Shown one piece after another: positions 45,659 through 54,731 of a stretch of DNA of 64,000 nt. Within the stretch, counting starts at the first letter, position 1. Every line of letters starts with the position of its first letter. The DNA lies in the NCBI GenBank assembly GCA_031551645.1, contig JAVBNI010000084.1, positions 6,204-70,203 of the forward strand, read 5' to 3'. Under the pieces are notes generated by a model. That model worked only from the letters and a program-made list of their open reading frames with translations. It was not told where the DNA came from and searched no databases. Origin of the DNA: JAIRLS01 sp031551645 (GTDB taxonomy: Bacteria; Bacteroidota; Bacteroidia; Bacteroidales; UBA4181). The position numbers were made by a program, and so were the translations under genes.

Positions 45659-46894
45659 ATGGCGCTTAATTATATCTGGATCGGTTTTTTCATAATAGCT
45701 TTTGTAGTAGCGATTGTTCGTTTTGCTGTCACAGGCGATACGGAAATTTTCAAAACAATTATCGACAGCACATTCAGTTCATCCAAAACTGCTGTAATGG
45801 ATATTGCCTTGCCGCTTACCGGTGTCATGGTGCTATGGCTAGGATTGATGAATATTGGCGAAAAAGCCGGAGCGGTAAATTTCCTGGCGCGTATCGTCGG
45901 ACCATTTTTCAACCGCCTATTTCCCGAATTACCCAAGAAAAGTCCTGTCTTCGGACAAATGTTGATGAATTTTTCGGCCAATATGCTTGGATTGGATAAT
46001 GCCGCCACACCGCTTGGATTAAAAGCCATGCAAGGACTTCAAGACCTGAATCCTAAAAAAGATACAGCCTCCAATGCCCAAATCATGTTCCTGGTAATCA
46101 ACACATCGGGCTTAACTATCATTCCTGTGAGTATCCTTGCCCAACGGGCAATACTTGGAGCCACAAATCCTACGGATATCTTCATACCTGTCCTGATAGC
46201 TACGGCTGTCTCTACGTTGGTGGGCATGATCATAGTAGCCTTACGGCAACGGATTAACCTGCTCGACCCTGTTATGATAGGTTGGCTGGGCGGAATTATT
46301 ATGGCCATTGGCGGACTTACCTGGTGGATTGGCAGTTTGGAAAAAGACCAGATTGAAATAGTATCGAAAGTGGGAAGCAACTTATTGCTTATCTTGATTA
46401 TCGGTATATTCATTGTTGGCGCTGTCTTCAAAAGAGTAAACGTATACGATGCATTCATAGAAGGCGCAAAAAACGGCTTTGATGTCACGATCAAAATTAT
46501 TCCCTATTTAGTTGGCATGTTGGTAGGGATTGCTATATTCCGCGCTTCGGGCACTATGGATTATATTATTGACGGGCTGGGCTGGGGTTTCGGCAAAATG
46601 GGCTTGAATACCGATTTTGTTGCGGCGTTACCCACTGCTTTTATGAAGCCATTGAGTGGTAGTGGAGCTAAGGCCATGATGGTCGAGTCAATGATTCATT
46701 ATGGCCCGGATTCTTTTGTGGGGCGACTTTCATGTCTTTTCCAGGGAGCAGCAGATACTACTTTCTACATCGTTGCGTTGTATTTTGGGTCGGTGGGCAT
46801 CCGCAAGACCCGTTACGCTGTTACTGCCGGTCTGATGGCCGATTTGGCCGGAGTAATCGCAGCCATCGTGCTGGCTTACTTGTTTTTTGCATAG
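45659..46894 (+). CDS. Fused SpmA-SpmB nucleoside-recognition (Gate) membrane protein
   Basis: 411 aa, two Gate domains in one chain. The SpmA-like half has TGVMVLWLGLMNIGEKAGAV, SPVFGQMLMNFSANMLGLDNAATPLG and LVINTSGLTIIPVSILAQR. The SpmB-like half has AFIEGAKNGFDVTIKIIPYLVGML, ALPTAFMKPLSGSGAKAMM and CLFQGAADTTFYIVALYFGSVGIRKTRYA. About nine helices. SpmA and SpmB are separate spore-maturation proteins in Firmicutes; in Bacteroidota the fusion has an unclear transport role. It starts 24 nt after hyfF and probably shares its transcript. Confidence 0.88.
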   Translation: MALNYIWIGFFIIAFVVAIVRFAVTGDTEIFKTIIDSTFSSSKTAVMDIALPLTGVMVLWLGLMNIGEKAGAVNFLARIVGPFFNRLFPELPKKSPVFGQMLMNFSANMLGLDNAATPLGLKAMQGLQDLNPKKDTASNAQIMFLVINTSGLTIIPVSILAQRAILGATNPTDIFIPVLIATAVSTLVGMIIVALRQRINLLDPVMIGWLGGIIMAIGGLTWWIGSLEKDQIEIVSKVGSNLLLILIIGIFIVGAVFKRVNVYDAFIEGAKNGFDVTIKIIPYLVGMLVGIAIFRASGTMDYIIDGLGWGFGKMGLNTDFVAALPTAFMKPLSGSGAKAMMVESMIHYGPDSFVGRLSCLFQGAADTTFYIVALYFGSVGIRKTRYAVTAGLMADLAGVIAAIVLAYLFFA

Positions 46895-47078
46895 AAAAAC
46901 AGGCAATGGTTAATGATAAAGGGCTAATGATAAATGATGTAAAATACAGAAAATAAGACTTAAACAAATTAAAAAAATGTCGAACATTTCTTGTAAAGTA
47001 CTTATTAGGTACGCTGCAACACATGTTCGACACTTTTATTTATTTATACAACACTGATTTTATGCGCATTGTGCGCTA

Positions 47079-47110
47079 ATTCTCAATTCTCAATTCTCAA
47101 TTCTCAATTA
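47079..47110. repeat. TTCTCAA tandem repeat
   Basis: Four adjacent units of the 7-bp sequence TTCTCAA. Close relatives of this unit recur in other gaps of the window. Confidence 0.75.
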
Positions 47111-47126
47111 CTTACATGAAATAGAT

Positions 47127-47156
47127 TAATTTTGTGAACCGGGTTTAATACCCGGT
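47127..47156 (+). promoter_or_regulatory. dnaG promoter box and adjacent leader hairpin
   Basis: TAATTTTG at 47127-47134 fits the -7 consensus. It is followed at once by a 7-bp hairpin (ACCGGGT at 47138-47144, ACCCGGT at 47150-47156) and then AATTTTTC. The hairpin would be at the very 5' end of the dnaG mRNA, where it could stabilise the message or act as an early terminator. Confidence 0.5.
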
Positions 47157-47202
47157 AATTTTTCTAATCCCGTTAAATACAATATAATCGGACAATCGAA
47201 GA

Positions 47203-49191
47203 ATGATAGACAGAGCTACCATAGATCGGATATTTGACACGGCACGTATTGTCGACGTGGTGGAAGAATTCGTAGCACTCAAACGGAGAGGCATCAACTA
47301 TATGGGGTGCTGCCCTTTCCACAATGAGCGTACGCCTTCGTTCGTGGTATCGCCTGCAAAAAATATCTACAAATGTTTCGGATGTGGTAAGGCCGGCAAT
47401 GCGGTCAATTTCATCATGGAACACGAACATCTCAGCTATCCCGATGCATTACGCTATCTGGCAAAAAAATACAATATCGAGATTGTTGAAAAGGAACAGA
47501 CTCCTGAAGAACAACAATTGAGCGATCGCCGTGAAAGTCTGATGGTGGTTACATCGTATGCAGCACGTACCTTTCAGGACAACCTGCTCAACAGCCGTGA
47601 AGGTATGGCTATCGGGTTGAGCTATTTCAAGGAACGCGGGTTCCGCGAAGATACGATCAAAAAATTTGAACTCGGTTACTGTTTCGAAGCGCGCGATGCG
47701 TTTACCCGCAAAGCGTTGAAAGATGGCTATAAAGAAGAGTTCCTGGCGGAAACAGGGTTGAGTATCCAGGGTGAACATGGCGTTTTTGATCGTTTTGCCG
47801 GACGCGTAATGTTCCCCATCCACAGCTTTGCCGGTAAAATCATCGCCTTTGGCGGACGCGTACTCAAAACGGACAAGAAAACGGCCAAGTATCTTAATTC
47901 ACCCGAATCGGAAATTTACTACAAGAGCCGGGTGCTCTACGGGATTTTCCAGGCAAGGAATAGCATTGCCAAAAACGGGAAATGTTTTCTGGTGGAAGGA
48001 TACACCGACGTCATTTCGATGCATCAGGCAGGAATTGAGAATGTAGTAGCATCGTCGGGGACTTCGCTGACCGTCGAACAGATACAATTGATCAAGCGTT
48101 TCACGCCCAACATCACGGTTTTGTATGATGGGGATCCGGCAGGTATTAAAGCTTCGTTACGCGGAATAGACCTCATTCTCCAAGAGGATATGAACGTGAA
48201 AGTACTACTTCTGCCCAATGGCGAAGATCCCGACTCGTTTTCCCGAACACACAGTGTTACCGAACTGGAAGAATATATCAGGAATAACGAAACGGATTTC
48301 ATTACTTTCAAGGCCCGACTGTTATTGGACGATGCTAAAGATGATCCGATTAAACGGGCAGAACTGATCACTGATGTGGTACAGTCCATCGCGCTTATTC
48401 CTAAGGCTATTACACGATCAGTCTATCTGAAGGAATGTGCCCGTATGTTCGAAATGGACGAACAAATGCTCTCCGAAACGGTAGAACTGATGCGGCATAA
48501 AAAGGCTGCAGAACAACACAAAAGGGACATCAGGCAGGCCAAAACCGGAACCGAAAACACAGCTGCCCAGGTTGAATCTCCGACTGAAACAACCGGCCCC
48601 GCTATAGAAATAAAACCGGAACAAACACAAGCCAACAGGGAGGTCGAACTGGCCGAACGGGAAATTATACGCCTGATGCTCAGTTACGGCGACAGAATAT
48701 TGTACGAGATAGATGAGGAAACCGGAGAAATAAATATTACCGTGGCCGATTACCTGATCCATGAATTACGTTTCGACGAACTGGATTTGCAACATCCCAC
48801 ATTACGAAACATATTCGAAGAATATGAACAACTAATATCAAACGGAGCAGTAGCCAGCGAAAAGCATTTTGTTCAACATCCCGATCCGGAAATAAGCAGC
48901 TTGGTTGCAGGTCTTATCGAAACAAAATATGTATTGAGTAATATCCATAGTAAAACCGGGATAACCGTCAAAACCGAAGAAAATAATCTCAGCTATGTAG
49001 TCCCGATGAGTGTACTGGCATATAAAAACAAACGGGTAATGATGCGATTGAAAGAAATATCTGTTGCCATTCAGCAAGCCGAAGCCGACCAGTCAACAGA
49101 ACGCCTGACTGAACTTTGCACCCAGTATATGAATTTATCGGAAGTAAAAAAACAATTAGGAAAAACTCTGGGAAAAAGAATTCTTAATTAA
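47203..49191 (+). CDS. dnaG: DNA primase
   Basis: 662 aa. Synthesises RNA primers at the replication fork. The N-terminal zinc-binding domain has the Cys-His ligands in GCCPFHNERTPSF and YKCFGCGKAGN (about residues 37-67). The core has EGYTDVISMHQAGIENVVASSGTSL (Toprim Glu) and LYDGDPAGIKAS (Toprim Asp pair). The C-terminal helicase-binding region (EREIIRLMLSYGDRILYE onward) is preceded by a Gln/Thr/Pro-rich linker. Length fits Bacteroidota primases. Confidence 0.97.
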   Translation: MIDRATIDRIFDTARIVDVVEEFVALKRRGINYMGCCPFHNERTPSFVVSPAKNIYKCFGCGKAGNAVNFIMEHEHLSYPDALRYLAKKYNIEIVEKEQTPEEQQLSDRRESLMVVTSYAARTFQDNLLNSREGMAIGLSYFKERGFREDTIKKFELGYCFEARDAFTRKALKDGYKEEFLAETGLSIQGEHGVFDRFAGRVMFPIHSFAGKIIAFGGRVLKTDKKTAKYLNSPESEIYYKSRVLYGIFQARNSIAKNGKCFLVEGYTDVISMHQAGIENVVASSGTSLTVEQIQLIKRFTPNITVLYDGDPAGIKASLRGIDLILQEDMNVKVLLLPNGEDPDSFSRTHSVTELEEYIRNNETDFITFKARLLLDDAKDDPIKRAELITDVVQSIALIPKAITRSVYLKECARMFEMDEQMLSETVELMRHKKAAEQHKRDIRQAKTGTENTAAQVESPTETTGPAIEIKPEQTQANREVELAEREIIRLMLSYGDRILYEIDEETGEINITVADYLIHELRFDELDLQHPTLRNIFEEYEQLISNGAVASEKHFVQHPDPEISSLVAGLIETKYVLSNIHSKTGITVKTEENNLSYVVPMSVLAYKNKRVMMRLKEISVAIQQAEADQSTERLTELCTQYMNLSEVKKQLGKTLGKRILN

Positions 49192-49221
49192 AGATCAATC
49201 ATCGAAAATACCATTCACTTC

Positions 49222-49923
49222 ATGAGGGGATTTATATTTGATTATGGTGGAACCATAGATACAAACGGCATTCATTGGGCGGAAGTGCTTCGTCATGCCT
49301 ATGAAGTCAGCGGCTTTCAGGTCGACAATGATTTGTTTCGTCATGCCTATGTACACGGTGAGCGGACACTTGCCCTGAATCCCATCATCCAAAACACATT
49401 CACTTTCAAGCAAACATTGGAAGCCAAAGTAGCGATCCAGCTCCAATACATCGCAGAACAACAGCAACGTACTATAGATGAATTGAATCGTCTTTATTCC
49501 GCAAATATCGTATCCTGGTGTGATGATTTTGTCAAAAAAACCATCGGAGATACCGGAAAGGTACTGGAACAACTCAGCAGGAAGTTCCCGTTGGTTCTGG
49601 TTTCCAACTTTTACGGAAATATTCATTCCGTATTAGAGGATTACGGGATTGATCATTACTTTTGCGGCATAGTTGAATCGGCTGTTGTTGGTGTGCGTAA
49701 ACCTGATCCTGCCATATTCCGCCTGGGTGTAGAGAAGTTGGGATTCTCCCCCGGAGAAATTGTCGTTGTGGGCGATTCGTTGTCCAAAGACATTGTTCCG
49801 GCCAAACAAACCGGATGCCACACCGTATGGTTGAAAGGTCCGGGATGGGATCATTCCGGCGATATCCAATGTGCAGACGAAACCATTACGGATCTTTCCG
49901 AACTTGTATCATTATGTAATTGA
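49222..49923 (+). CDS. HAD-superfamily hydrolase with altered motif I
   Basis: 233 aa. Phosphatase-like fold: motif I FDYGGTIDTNG, motif II in LVLVSNFYGN, motif III/IV in VGVRKPDPAIFRLGVEKLG and IVVVGDSLSKDIVPAKQTG. In motif I the second Asp (general acid/base of DxDxT) is Gly. Some YihX-type HADs carry a similar change, so activity may be kept but is uncertain. It lies 30 nt after dnaG and may share its transcript. Confidence 0.85.
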   Translation: MRGFIFDYGGTIDTNGIHWAEVLRHAYEVSGFQVDNDLFRHAYVHGERTLALNPIIQNTFTFKQTLEAKVAIQLQYIAEQQQRTIDELNRLYSANIVSWCDDFVKKTIGDTGKVLEQLSRKFPLVLVSNFYGNIHSVLEDYGIDHYFCGIVESAVVGVRKPDPAIFRLGVEKLGFSPGEIVVVGDSLSKDIVPAKQTGCHTVWLKGPGWDHSGDIQCADETITDLSELVSLCN

Positions 49924-49960
49924 GAATGGAGAATGGAGAATTGAAAATGGAGAATGGGGA
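49924..49960. repeat. Intergenic GAGAATG-rich repeat
   Basis: Several near-copies of GAGAATG/GAGAATT in a row (GAATGGAGAATGGAGAATTG and on). This is the reverse-strand form of the CATTCTC/TTCTCAA family seen at other gaps in this window. Confidence 0.6.
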
Positions 49961-50058
49961 CGTATTAAGTCAATATGATACATAAAAGTGAAAACATCGA
50001 TTATTTACCGGCAAGTACTTAATTGAATATGTACCTTAATATCAAATAAAAACACCGA

Positions 50059-51039
50059 ATGTATAAAAATATTTTTGCAATCGTATTCATGGTGGTCGTC
50101 CTTTCGGGATGCCGGATGTCATCTGAAAAAGTACAGATAAAGATCGAACGTATGGAACAAAGCCTGTTTTCCATTCCGATCGACTCGATAGCCGCATCCA
50201 TTCCCCGGATAAAACAGCAATACGGGGAATTATTCGACTTGTATAACCATAAAGTGATACGCATTGGTTCATCGGACGATCCACAGTATGCGGAAAGACT
50301 AACCGGTTTTTTAACCGATTCGTACATGAATATGGCCTACCGGAAAGCCCGGGAAATATATCCTGATATCAAGGATATTGAAACAGGTTTGAGCAAAGCG
50401 TTTTCCATCTATCACGAGATATTTCCCGAACGTGATATCCCTTCGGTGTATACTTTGATCTCGGGCTTCAACTACCATATGGTTACCGCCGATACCATTC
50501 TTGCCATTGCGCTTGACGAGTATCTCGGCGCAAAAGAGGAAATGTACCTGCGCCTGAATTTAGCCAATTACCAGCGTCAACTGATGGACAAAAAATATAT
50601 CGTCCCGGATTGCATGAAAGCATGGGGGTATACCGAATTTCCTTACAACGATTCGATCGACAATGTTTTGACCAATATCCTGTACGAAGGAAAAATAGCC
50701 TATTACGCACGCCAAATGCTTCCCCATACACCCGACAGCCTGATATTTGGTTATACCCCGGACCAGCTTCATTGGTGCGAGAACAACACCAAACAGATGT
50801 GGACATTTCTCGTTGAAAAGAAAATGTTGTATGCAACCGATTATCTGACCATCAACAAATTGACAGGCGCGGCTCCATTTTGTTCATTATTTACACCCGA
50901 ATCGCCCGGCCGTGCGGCAGTTTGGCTGGGTTATCAGATTATCCGGTCATACATGAAACACAATACAGTATCGCTCGAAGAATTGCTGTTGGATAACGAT
51001 TACCAGGACATTCTGGCAAAAGCCAGATTCAAGCCGTAA
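50059..51039 (+). CDS. GldB-like lipoprotein
   Basis: 326 aa. Lipoprotein signal MYKNIFAIVFMVVVLSGC with the lipobox LSGC. The remainder resembles GldB, an envelope lipoprotein first known from gliding Flavobacterium and widely kept in Bacteroidota that do not glide. Visible family segments: EQSLFSIPIDSIAASIPRIK, VYTLISGFNYHMVTADTILAIALDEYLGA, GKIAYYARQMLPHTPD, WCENNTKQMWTFLVEKKMLY and SPGRAAVWLGYQIIRSYM. The layout with internal acidic and HxxE-like segments recalls DUF2268-type peptidases, but no full zinc motif is visible. Confidence 0.8.
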   Translation: MYKNIFAIVFMVVVLSGCRMSSEKVQIKIERMEQSLFSIPIDSIAASIPRIKQQYGELFDLYNHKVIRIGSSDDPQYAERLTGFLTDSYMNMAYRKAREIYPDIKDIETGLSKAFSIYHEIFPERDIPSVYTLISGFNYHMVTADTILAIALDEYLGAKEEMYLRLNLANYQRQLMDKKYIVPDCMKAWGYTEFPYNDSIDNVLTNILYEGKIAYYARQMLPHTPDSLIFGYTPDQLHWCENNTKQMWTFLVEKKMLYATDYLTINKLTGAAPFCSLFTPESPGRAAVWLGYQIIRSYMKHNTVSLEELLLDNDYQDILAKARFKP

Positions 51040-51084
51040 GGAATTGAATATTCAATATTTAAACCGGAAATCAACAATCACCCA

Positions 51085-51585
51085 TTGATTAGAATAGGCA
51101 TTCTTTCCGATACACATGGTTTCATTGAACCGAAACTATTTGATTTTTTCGCTTCCTGCGATATGCTCTTTCATGCAGGAGATATCGGCAATATGGAAAC
51201 AGCCGATGCTTTGGCTGCATTTAAACCATTGGTAGCCGTGTATGGTAATATTGACGGGTCGGATGTACGTGCAACATATCCCGAAATACAACGTATCCAA
51301 TGCGAAGATGTCGATATCCTGATGACGCACATCGGCGGTTATCCGGGCCGTTACGACCGCAAAATATACCCTGTGTTGAAATCCTATCCGCCTCAATTGT
51401 TTATCGCAGGGCATTCACATATACTTAAAGTAATGTACGATAAATCGATTCATTTTCTACATATCAATCCCGGCGCCATCGGCAACAGCGGGATTCACCA
51501 TGTAAAAACAGCTGTACGCCTTGTCATAGACGGCAGTAATATGAAAGATCTGGAAATACTCGAATTGGCACGAAAAAAACAATGA
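51085..51585 (+). CDS. YfcE/MJ0936-type metallophosphoesterase
   Basis: 166 aa from TTG at 51085; no ATG is available before the first catalytic motif. Metal-site motifs in order: GILSDTHG, FHAGDIGN, AVYGNIDGSD, LMTHIGGYPG, IAGHSHI and INPGAIGN. All calcineurin-fold ligands are present, so a small cytosolic phosphodiesterase is likely. Its stop (51583-51585) is one nucleotide before the buk ATG, so the two are probably translationally coupled. Confidence 0.9.
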   Translation: MIRIGILSDTHGFIEPKLFDFFASCDMLFHAGDIGNMETADALAAFKPLVAVYGNIDGSDVRATYPEIQRIQCEDVDILMTHIGGYPGRYDRKIYPVLKSYPPQLFIAGHSHILKVMYDKSIHFLHINPGAIGNSGIHHVKTAVRLVIDGSNMKDLEILELARKKQ

Positions 51586-51586
51586 T

Positions 51587-52654
51587 ATGATCTTGGTAAT
51601 TAATCCCGGCTCTACGTCCACCAAAATAGCGTTGTACGATCGATCGGATGTCGTATTTCAAAAAACCATCCGCCACTCGGCCGATGAATTGGCACAGTAT
51701 GCAAGTATTCCTGAACAATTGCCTTTCCGTAAACAACTAATATTGGAGCAACTGCAGGAAGCTGATATTGATCTGAACCGGCTACAGGCGATTATCGGAC
51801 GCGGTGGCCTTATAAAACCTGTTAAATCAGGCATCTACCAGGTAAACGAACTGATGAAGGAACATCTGCGTGCAGGATACCAGGGACAACACGCCAGTAA
51901 CCTGGGCGGGCTCATTGCCGCTGAAATCGCCGCCGAATGTCCGCAAGATGTTACGACCTACATTGCCGATCCTGTAGTGGTGGACGAGTTGCAACCCTGT
52001 GCACGCATCGCTGGCCATCCCTTGTTCGAACGTAAATCGGTCTTCCATGCTCTCAATCAAAAAGCCGTAGCCCGCATGTACGCACAATCCATCGGGAAAC
52101 CATACGAAAAACTGAATCTGATTATCGCACATTTAGGCGGAGGCGTATCTGTAGGAGCACATCATCAGGGCAATGTCATCGACGTGAATCAAGCCCTTGA
52201 TGGCGACGGCCCGTTCTCGCCCGAACGTAGCGGTACATTGCCTGTCGGACAATTGGCTGATCTTTGTTTCAGCGGCCGGTACAATCACGATGAGGTTCAG
52301 CAAATACTGTGTGGTAAAGGTGGATTGGTCGCATATTGCAACAGCAACGACGTGCAGCAATTAATCAAACAAGCAGAAAATGATTCGTATACCGAACTTA
52401 TCCTGAACGCATTCTGTTATCAGGTAGCTAAAGAAATAGGTGCAATGGGCGCTGTACTAAAAGGCGAAACAGGTCAAATAATCCTTACCGGAGGAATCGC
52501 CTACAACACATGGATTACCGAACGCATCGCCGCATATGTTTCTTTTGTTGCACCTGTCACTGTATATCCGGGAGAGGACGAAATGGCCGCCTTAGCCATG
52601 AATATGGAAATGGTATTGAATGGCCAACTGGTGGCAGAAACATATTGTAATTGA
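51587..52654 (+). CDS. buk: Butyrate kinase (branched-chain fatty acid kinase)
   Basis: 355 aa, ASKHA-fold acyl kinase. Motifs: ILVINPGSTSTKIALYD (phosphate-1), IIGRGGLIKPVKSGIYQVN, HASNLGGLIAAEIA, IADPVVVDEL, NLIIAHLGGGVSVGAH (phosphate-2) and IILTGGIAYNTWI (adenosine). Makes ATP and butyrate, or a branched-chain acid, from the acyl phosphate. The partner phosphotransbutyrylase is not in this window, so the pathway must be completed elsewhere. Confidence 0.93.
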   Translation: MILVINPGSTSTKIALYDRSDVVFQKTIRHSADELAQYASIPEQLPFRKQLILEQLQEADIDLNRLQAIIGRGGLIKPVKSGIYQVNELMKEHLRAGYQGQHASNLGGLIAAEIAAECPQDVTTYIADPVVVDELQPCARIAGHPLFERKSVFHALNQKAVARMYAQSIGKPYEKLNLIIAHLGGGVSVGAHHQGNVIDVNQALDGDGPFSPERSGTLPVGQLADLCFSGRYNHDEVQQILCGKGGLVAYCNSNDVQQLIKQAENDSYTELILNAFCYQVAKEIGAMGAVLKGETGQIILTGGIAYNTWITERIAAYVSFVAPVTVYPGEDEMAALAMNMEMVLNGQLVAETYCN

Positions 52655-52774
52655 AAATTGAGAATGTATAGTAGACCATTCAGGCGAGTTTATGTTCAAA
52701 GGAAATAACTCAACGAAGTTGTGTTATTTGTTAACTTTCAACTTTCCATTGTCAATTGTCCATTGTCAATTCAT

Positions 52775-53449
52775 TCATAATCCGTCACTCATCACTTCCC
52801 ATAGCTTATCTTCCGGAAGAGGAGCAATCAGATTAATTTCCTGGTTTTTAACCGGATGCTTAAAACATATCTGCCGTGCATGCAGACTGATACCGCCATC
52901 GGGATTCGAACGCGGATAACCATACTTTAGATCTCCACGAATAGGACAGCCTATTGATGCTAACTGGCAACGGATCTGATGGTGACGTCCGGTTTCCAAT
53001 TCAATTTCCAATAAATGATATCGATCGGACGAAGAAAGATGCTTATAATGCAAAATAGCCTTCTTCGCACCAGGTTTTTCCTTTGAATAACAGAATGAGC
53101 GGTTTTTCTGTGAATTACGTTCAATATAATGTATCAGAGTGTCACTTTCCTTGGGAGGATAATTTTTAACAATGGCCCAATAAGTTTTCTTAATAGCTTT
53201 ATCCTGAAACATCTGGTTCAATCGTATCAGTGCTTTCGAAGTCCGAGCAAACAAAACGATACCGCTCACCGGCCTGTCAACACGATGCACAACACCTAAA
53301 AAAACGTCGCCGGGCTTATCGTATTTTTTCTTCAGATAGTCTTTTATGATTTGCTCTAATGGCACATCACCCGTTTTATCGGTTTGTACGATTTCGCCGC
53401 AACGTTTGTTGACAACAATCAAATGGTTATCTTCGTAGAGAATATCCAA
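52775..53449 (-). CDS. RluA-family pseudouridine synthase
   Basis: 224 aa. Catalytic motif GVVHRVDRPVSGIVLFART with the active-site Asp in HRVDRP. N-terminal LYEDNHLIVVNKRCGEIVQ and the later ELETGRHHQIRCQLASIGCPIRGDLKYG are family hallmarks. The N-terminal S4 domain of larger members is missing, which is normal for the short forms. The RNA target (rRNA or tRNA) cannot be read. It is convergent with buk. Confidence 0.92.
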   Translation of the reverse strand: MDILYEDNHLIVVNKRCGEIVQTDKTGDVPLEQIIKDYLKKKYDKPGDVFLGVVHRVDRPVSGIVLFARTSKALIRLNQMFQDKAIKKTYWAIVKNYPPKESDTLIHYIERNSQKNRSFCYSKEKPGAKKAILHYKHLSSSDRYHLLEIELETGRHHQIRCQLASIGCPIRGDLKYGYPRSNPDGGISLHARQICFKHPVKNQEINLIAPLPEDKLWEVMSDGL

Positions 53450-53799
53450 AATCGGAAGATTAAGAGATTATTTCTTAAAATGACTTTAATATTGTTTACC
53501 ATATCTATCGACCATGTTAGCAGCTTCGTAGCCTGACAGGTCTTTGACGTGTCGACCTGATAGGGTCGGAATAGAACGACACTGAAATGACTTTCCTAAT
53601 AAACAATATTCAATTATCGATTATCAATTATCAATATTCAATTACCTAATGTTAAATTAATTATAAAGTAGCACTATAAAAATTTATAATTAATTAAAAA
53701 TATGCGTGTTGCAATTACCTCCAGTGAGACCGTTTACGCTAAGTTCTTAATTCTTAACTCTTAATTGGCTCCGCCGAGCTAAAGGTTCTTAATTTAACA
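53450..53799. other. Gene-free gap between panB and the pseudouridine synthase
   Basis: 350 bases, very AT-rich. It contains an imperfect inverted repeat (CCTGACAGGTC at 53532-53542 with GACCTGATAGG at 53554-53564) and AATTATCAATTATCAATATTC-like simple repeats near 53610-53645. TTCTTAATTCTTAACTC-like repeats lie near 53741-53764. No gene, tRNA or clear promoter was seen. Confidence 0.6.
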
Positions 53800-54615
53800 C
53801 TAATATTGTTCCTTTTCGTTGGGAAAATCACCCGTACGTACATCATGGATATATTGTTGTACGGCACCTGTTATTTCATCAAACAGGTTGAGATAACGAC
53901 GAAGAAAACGTGGAGAGAACTCATTGTTCAATCCCAGCATGTCGTGCAGTACCAATACCTGTCCGTCCACCTGAGGCCCAGCGCCAATCCCGATAATGGG
54001 TATTTTCACTTCCTGCGCCACTTTCCCGGCAAGAACGGCCGGAATTTTCTCCACTACGATACCGAAACATCCAAGTTCTTCAAGCAAATGGGCATCCTCG
54101 AGTAATTTTTGCGCTTCGGCTTCTTCACGGGCACGTACCGCATATGTACCGAATTTATTAATAGACTGCGGAGTAAGTCCCAGATGCCCCATCACGGGAA
54201 TACCTGCACTGAGAATACGCGTGATCGATTCGGCAACTTCGCTTCCGCCTTCGAGCTTGATAGCCGATGCGCCCGTCTCTTTCATGATACGTACGGCCGA
54301 TGCAAGCGCCTGTTTGGAATTACCCTGATAGGAACCGAATGGCAAGTCGACAACGACTAATGCCCGATTTACTCCACGCACGACCGACGAAGCATAGTTG
54401 ATCATTTCATCCAGCGTGATCGGAAGAGTGGTTTCATATCCGGCCATCACATTGGACGCCGAGTCACCAACCAATACCACTTCAATGCCCGCATTGTCAA
54501 GAATACGCGCCATTGAGTAATCATACCCGGTAAGCATAGTGATTTTTTCACCTTTCAATTTCATCTCACTCAATACATGAGTGGTAATTCTTTTTACATT
54601 TTGGTGTACTGACAT
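53800..54615 (-). CDS. panB: 3-methyl-2-oxobutanoate hydroxymethyltransferase
   Basis: 271 aa. First step of pantothenate synthesis: adds a hydroxymethyl group from methylene-THF to 2-ketoisovalerate. Motifs: ITMLTGYDYSMARILDNAGI, VLVGDSASNVMAGYETTLPI (Mg-binding Asp), VVVDLPFGSYQGNSKQAL (second Asp), AIKLEGG, MGHLGLTPQSINKFG, GIVVEKIP and GIGAGPQVDGQVLVLHDMLGL. Length is standard. No panC/panD is adjacent. Confidence 0.96.
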   Translation of the reverse strand: MSVHQNVKRITTHVLSEMKLKGEKITMLTGYDYSMARILDNAGIEVVLVGDSASNVMAGYETTLPITLDEMINYASSVVRGVNRALVVVDLPFGSYQGNSKQALASAVRIMKETGASAIKLEGGSEVAESITRILSAGIPVMGHLGLTPQSINKFGTYAVRAREEAEAQKLLEDAHLLEELGCFGIVVEKIPAVLAGKVAQEVKIPIIGIGAGPQVDGQVLVLHDMLGLNNEFSPRFLRRYLNLFDEITGAVQQYIHDVRTGDFPNEKEQY

Positions 54616-54657
54616 GACACAGTTATTATAATTCTGAAAATAATTTACATAATAAAG

Positions 54658-54706
54658 AAACGGATTTAACAGACAGAAGTTAATCCTTTATCTGTAAAAC
54701 CCGTTT
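54658..54706 (-). terminator. Terminator after the coiled-coil membrane protein gene
   Basis: AAACGG...TTT..ACAGA (54658-54673) pairs with TCTGT.AAA.CCGTTT (54691-54706) with two mismatches. On the minus strand it lies 26 nt after the stop codon of the 54732-55652 gene and is followed by TTTCTTTATT. Confidence 0.6.
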
Positions 54707-54731
54707 ATTGTATGATTGTTTGTCTATTGAC

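Larger units (their letters stand above)
46895..47202. other. Intergenic region before dnaG with a hairpin and short repeats
   Basis: 308 bases without a gene. It holds a 10-bp inverted repeat (46978-46987 with 47023-47032, followed by T-rich CTTTTATTT), four TTCTCAA units at 47079-47110, and the dnaG promoter and leader hairpin. The inverted repeat may end the hyf/spm transcript, but its 35-nt loop is long for a terminator. Confidence 0.6.
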
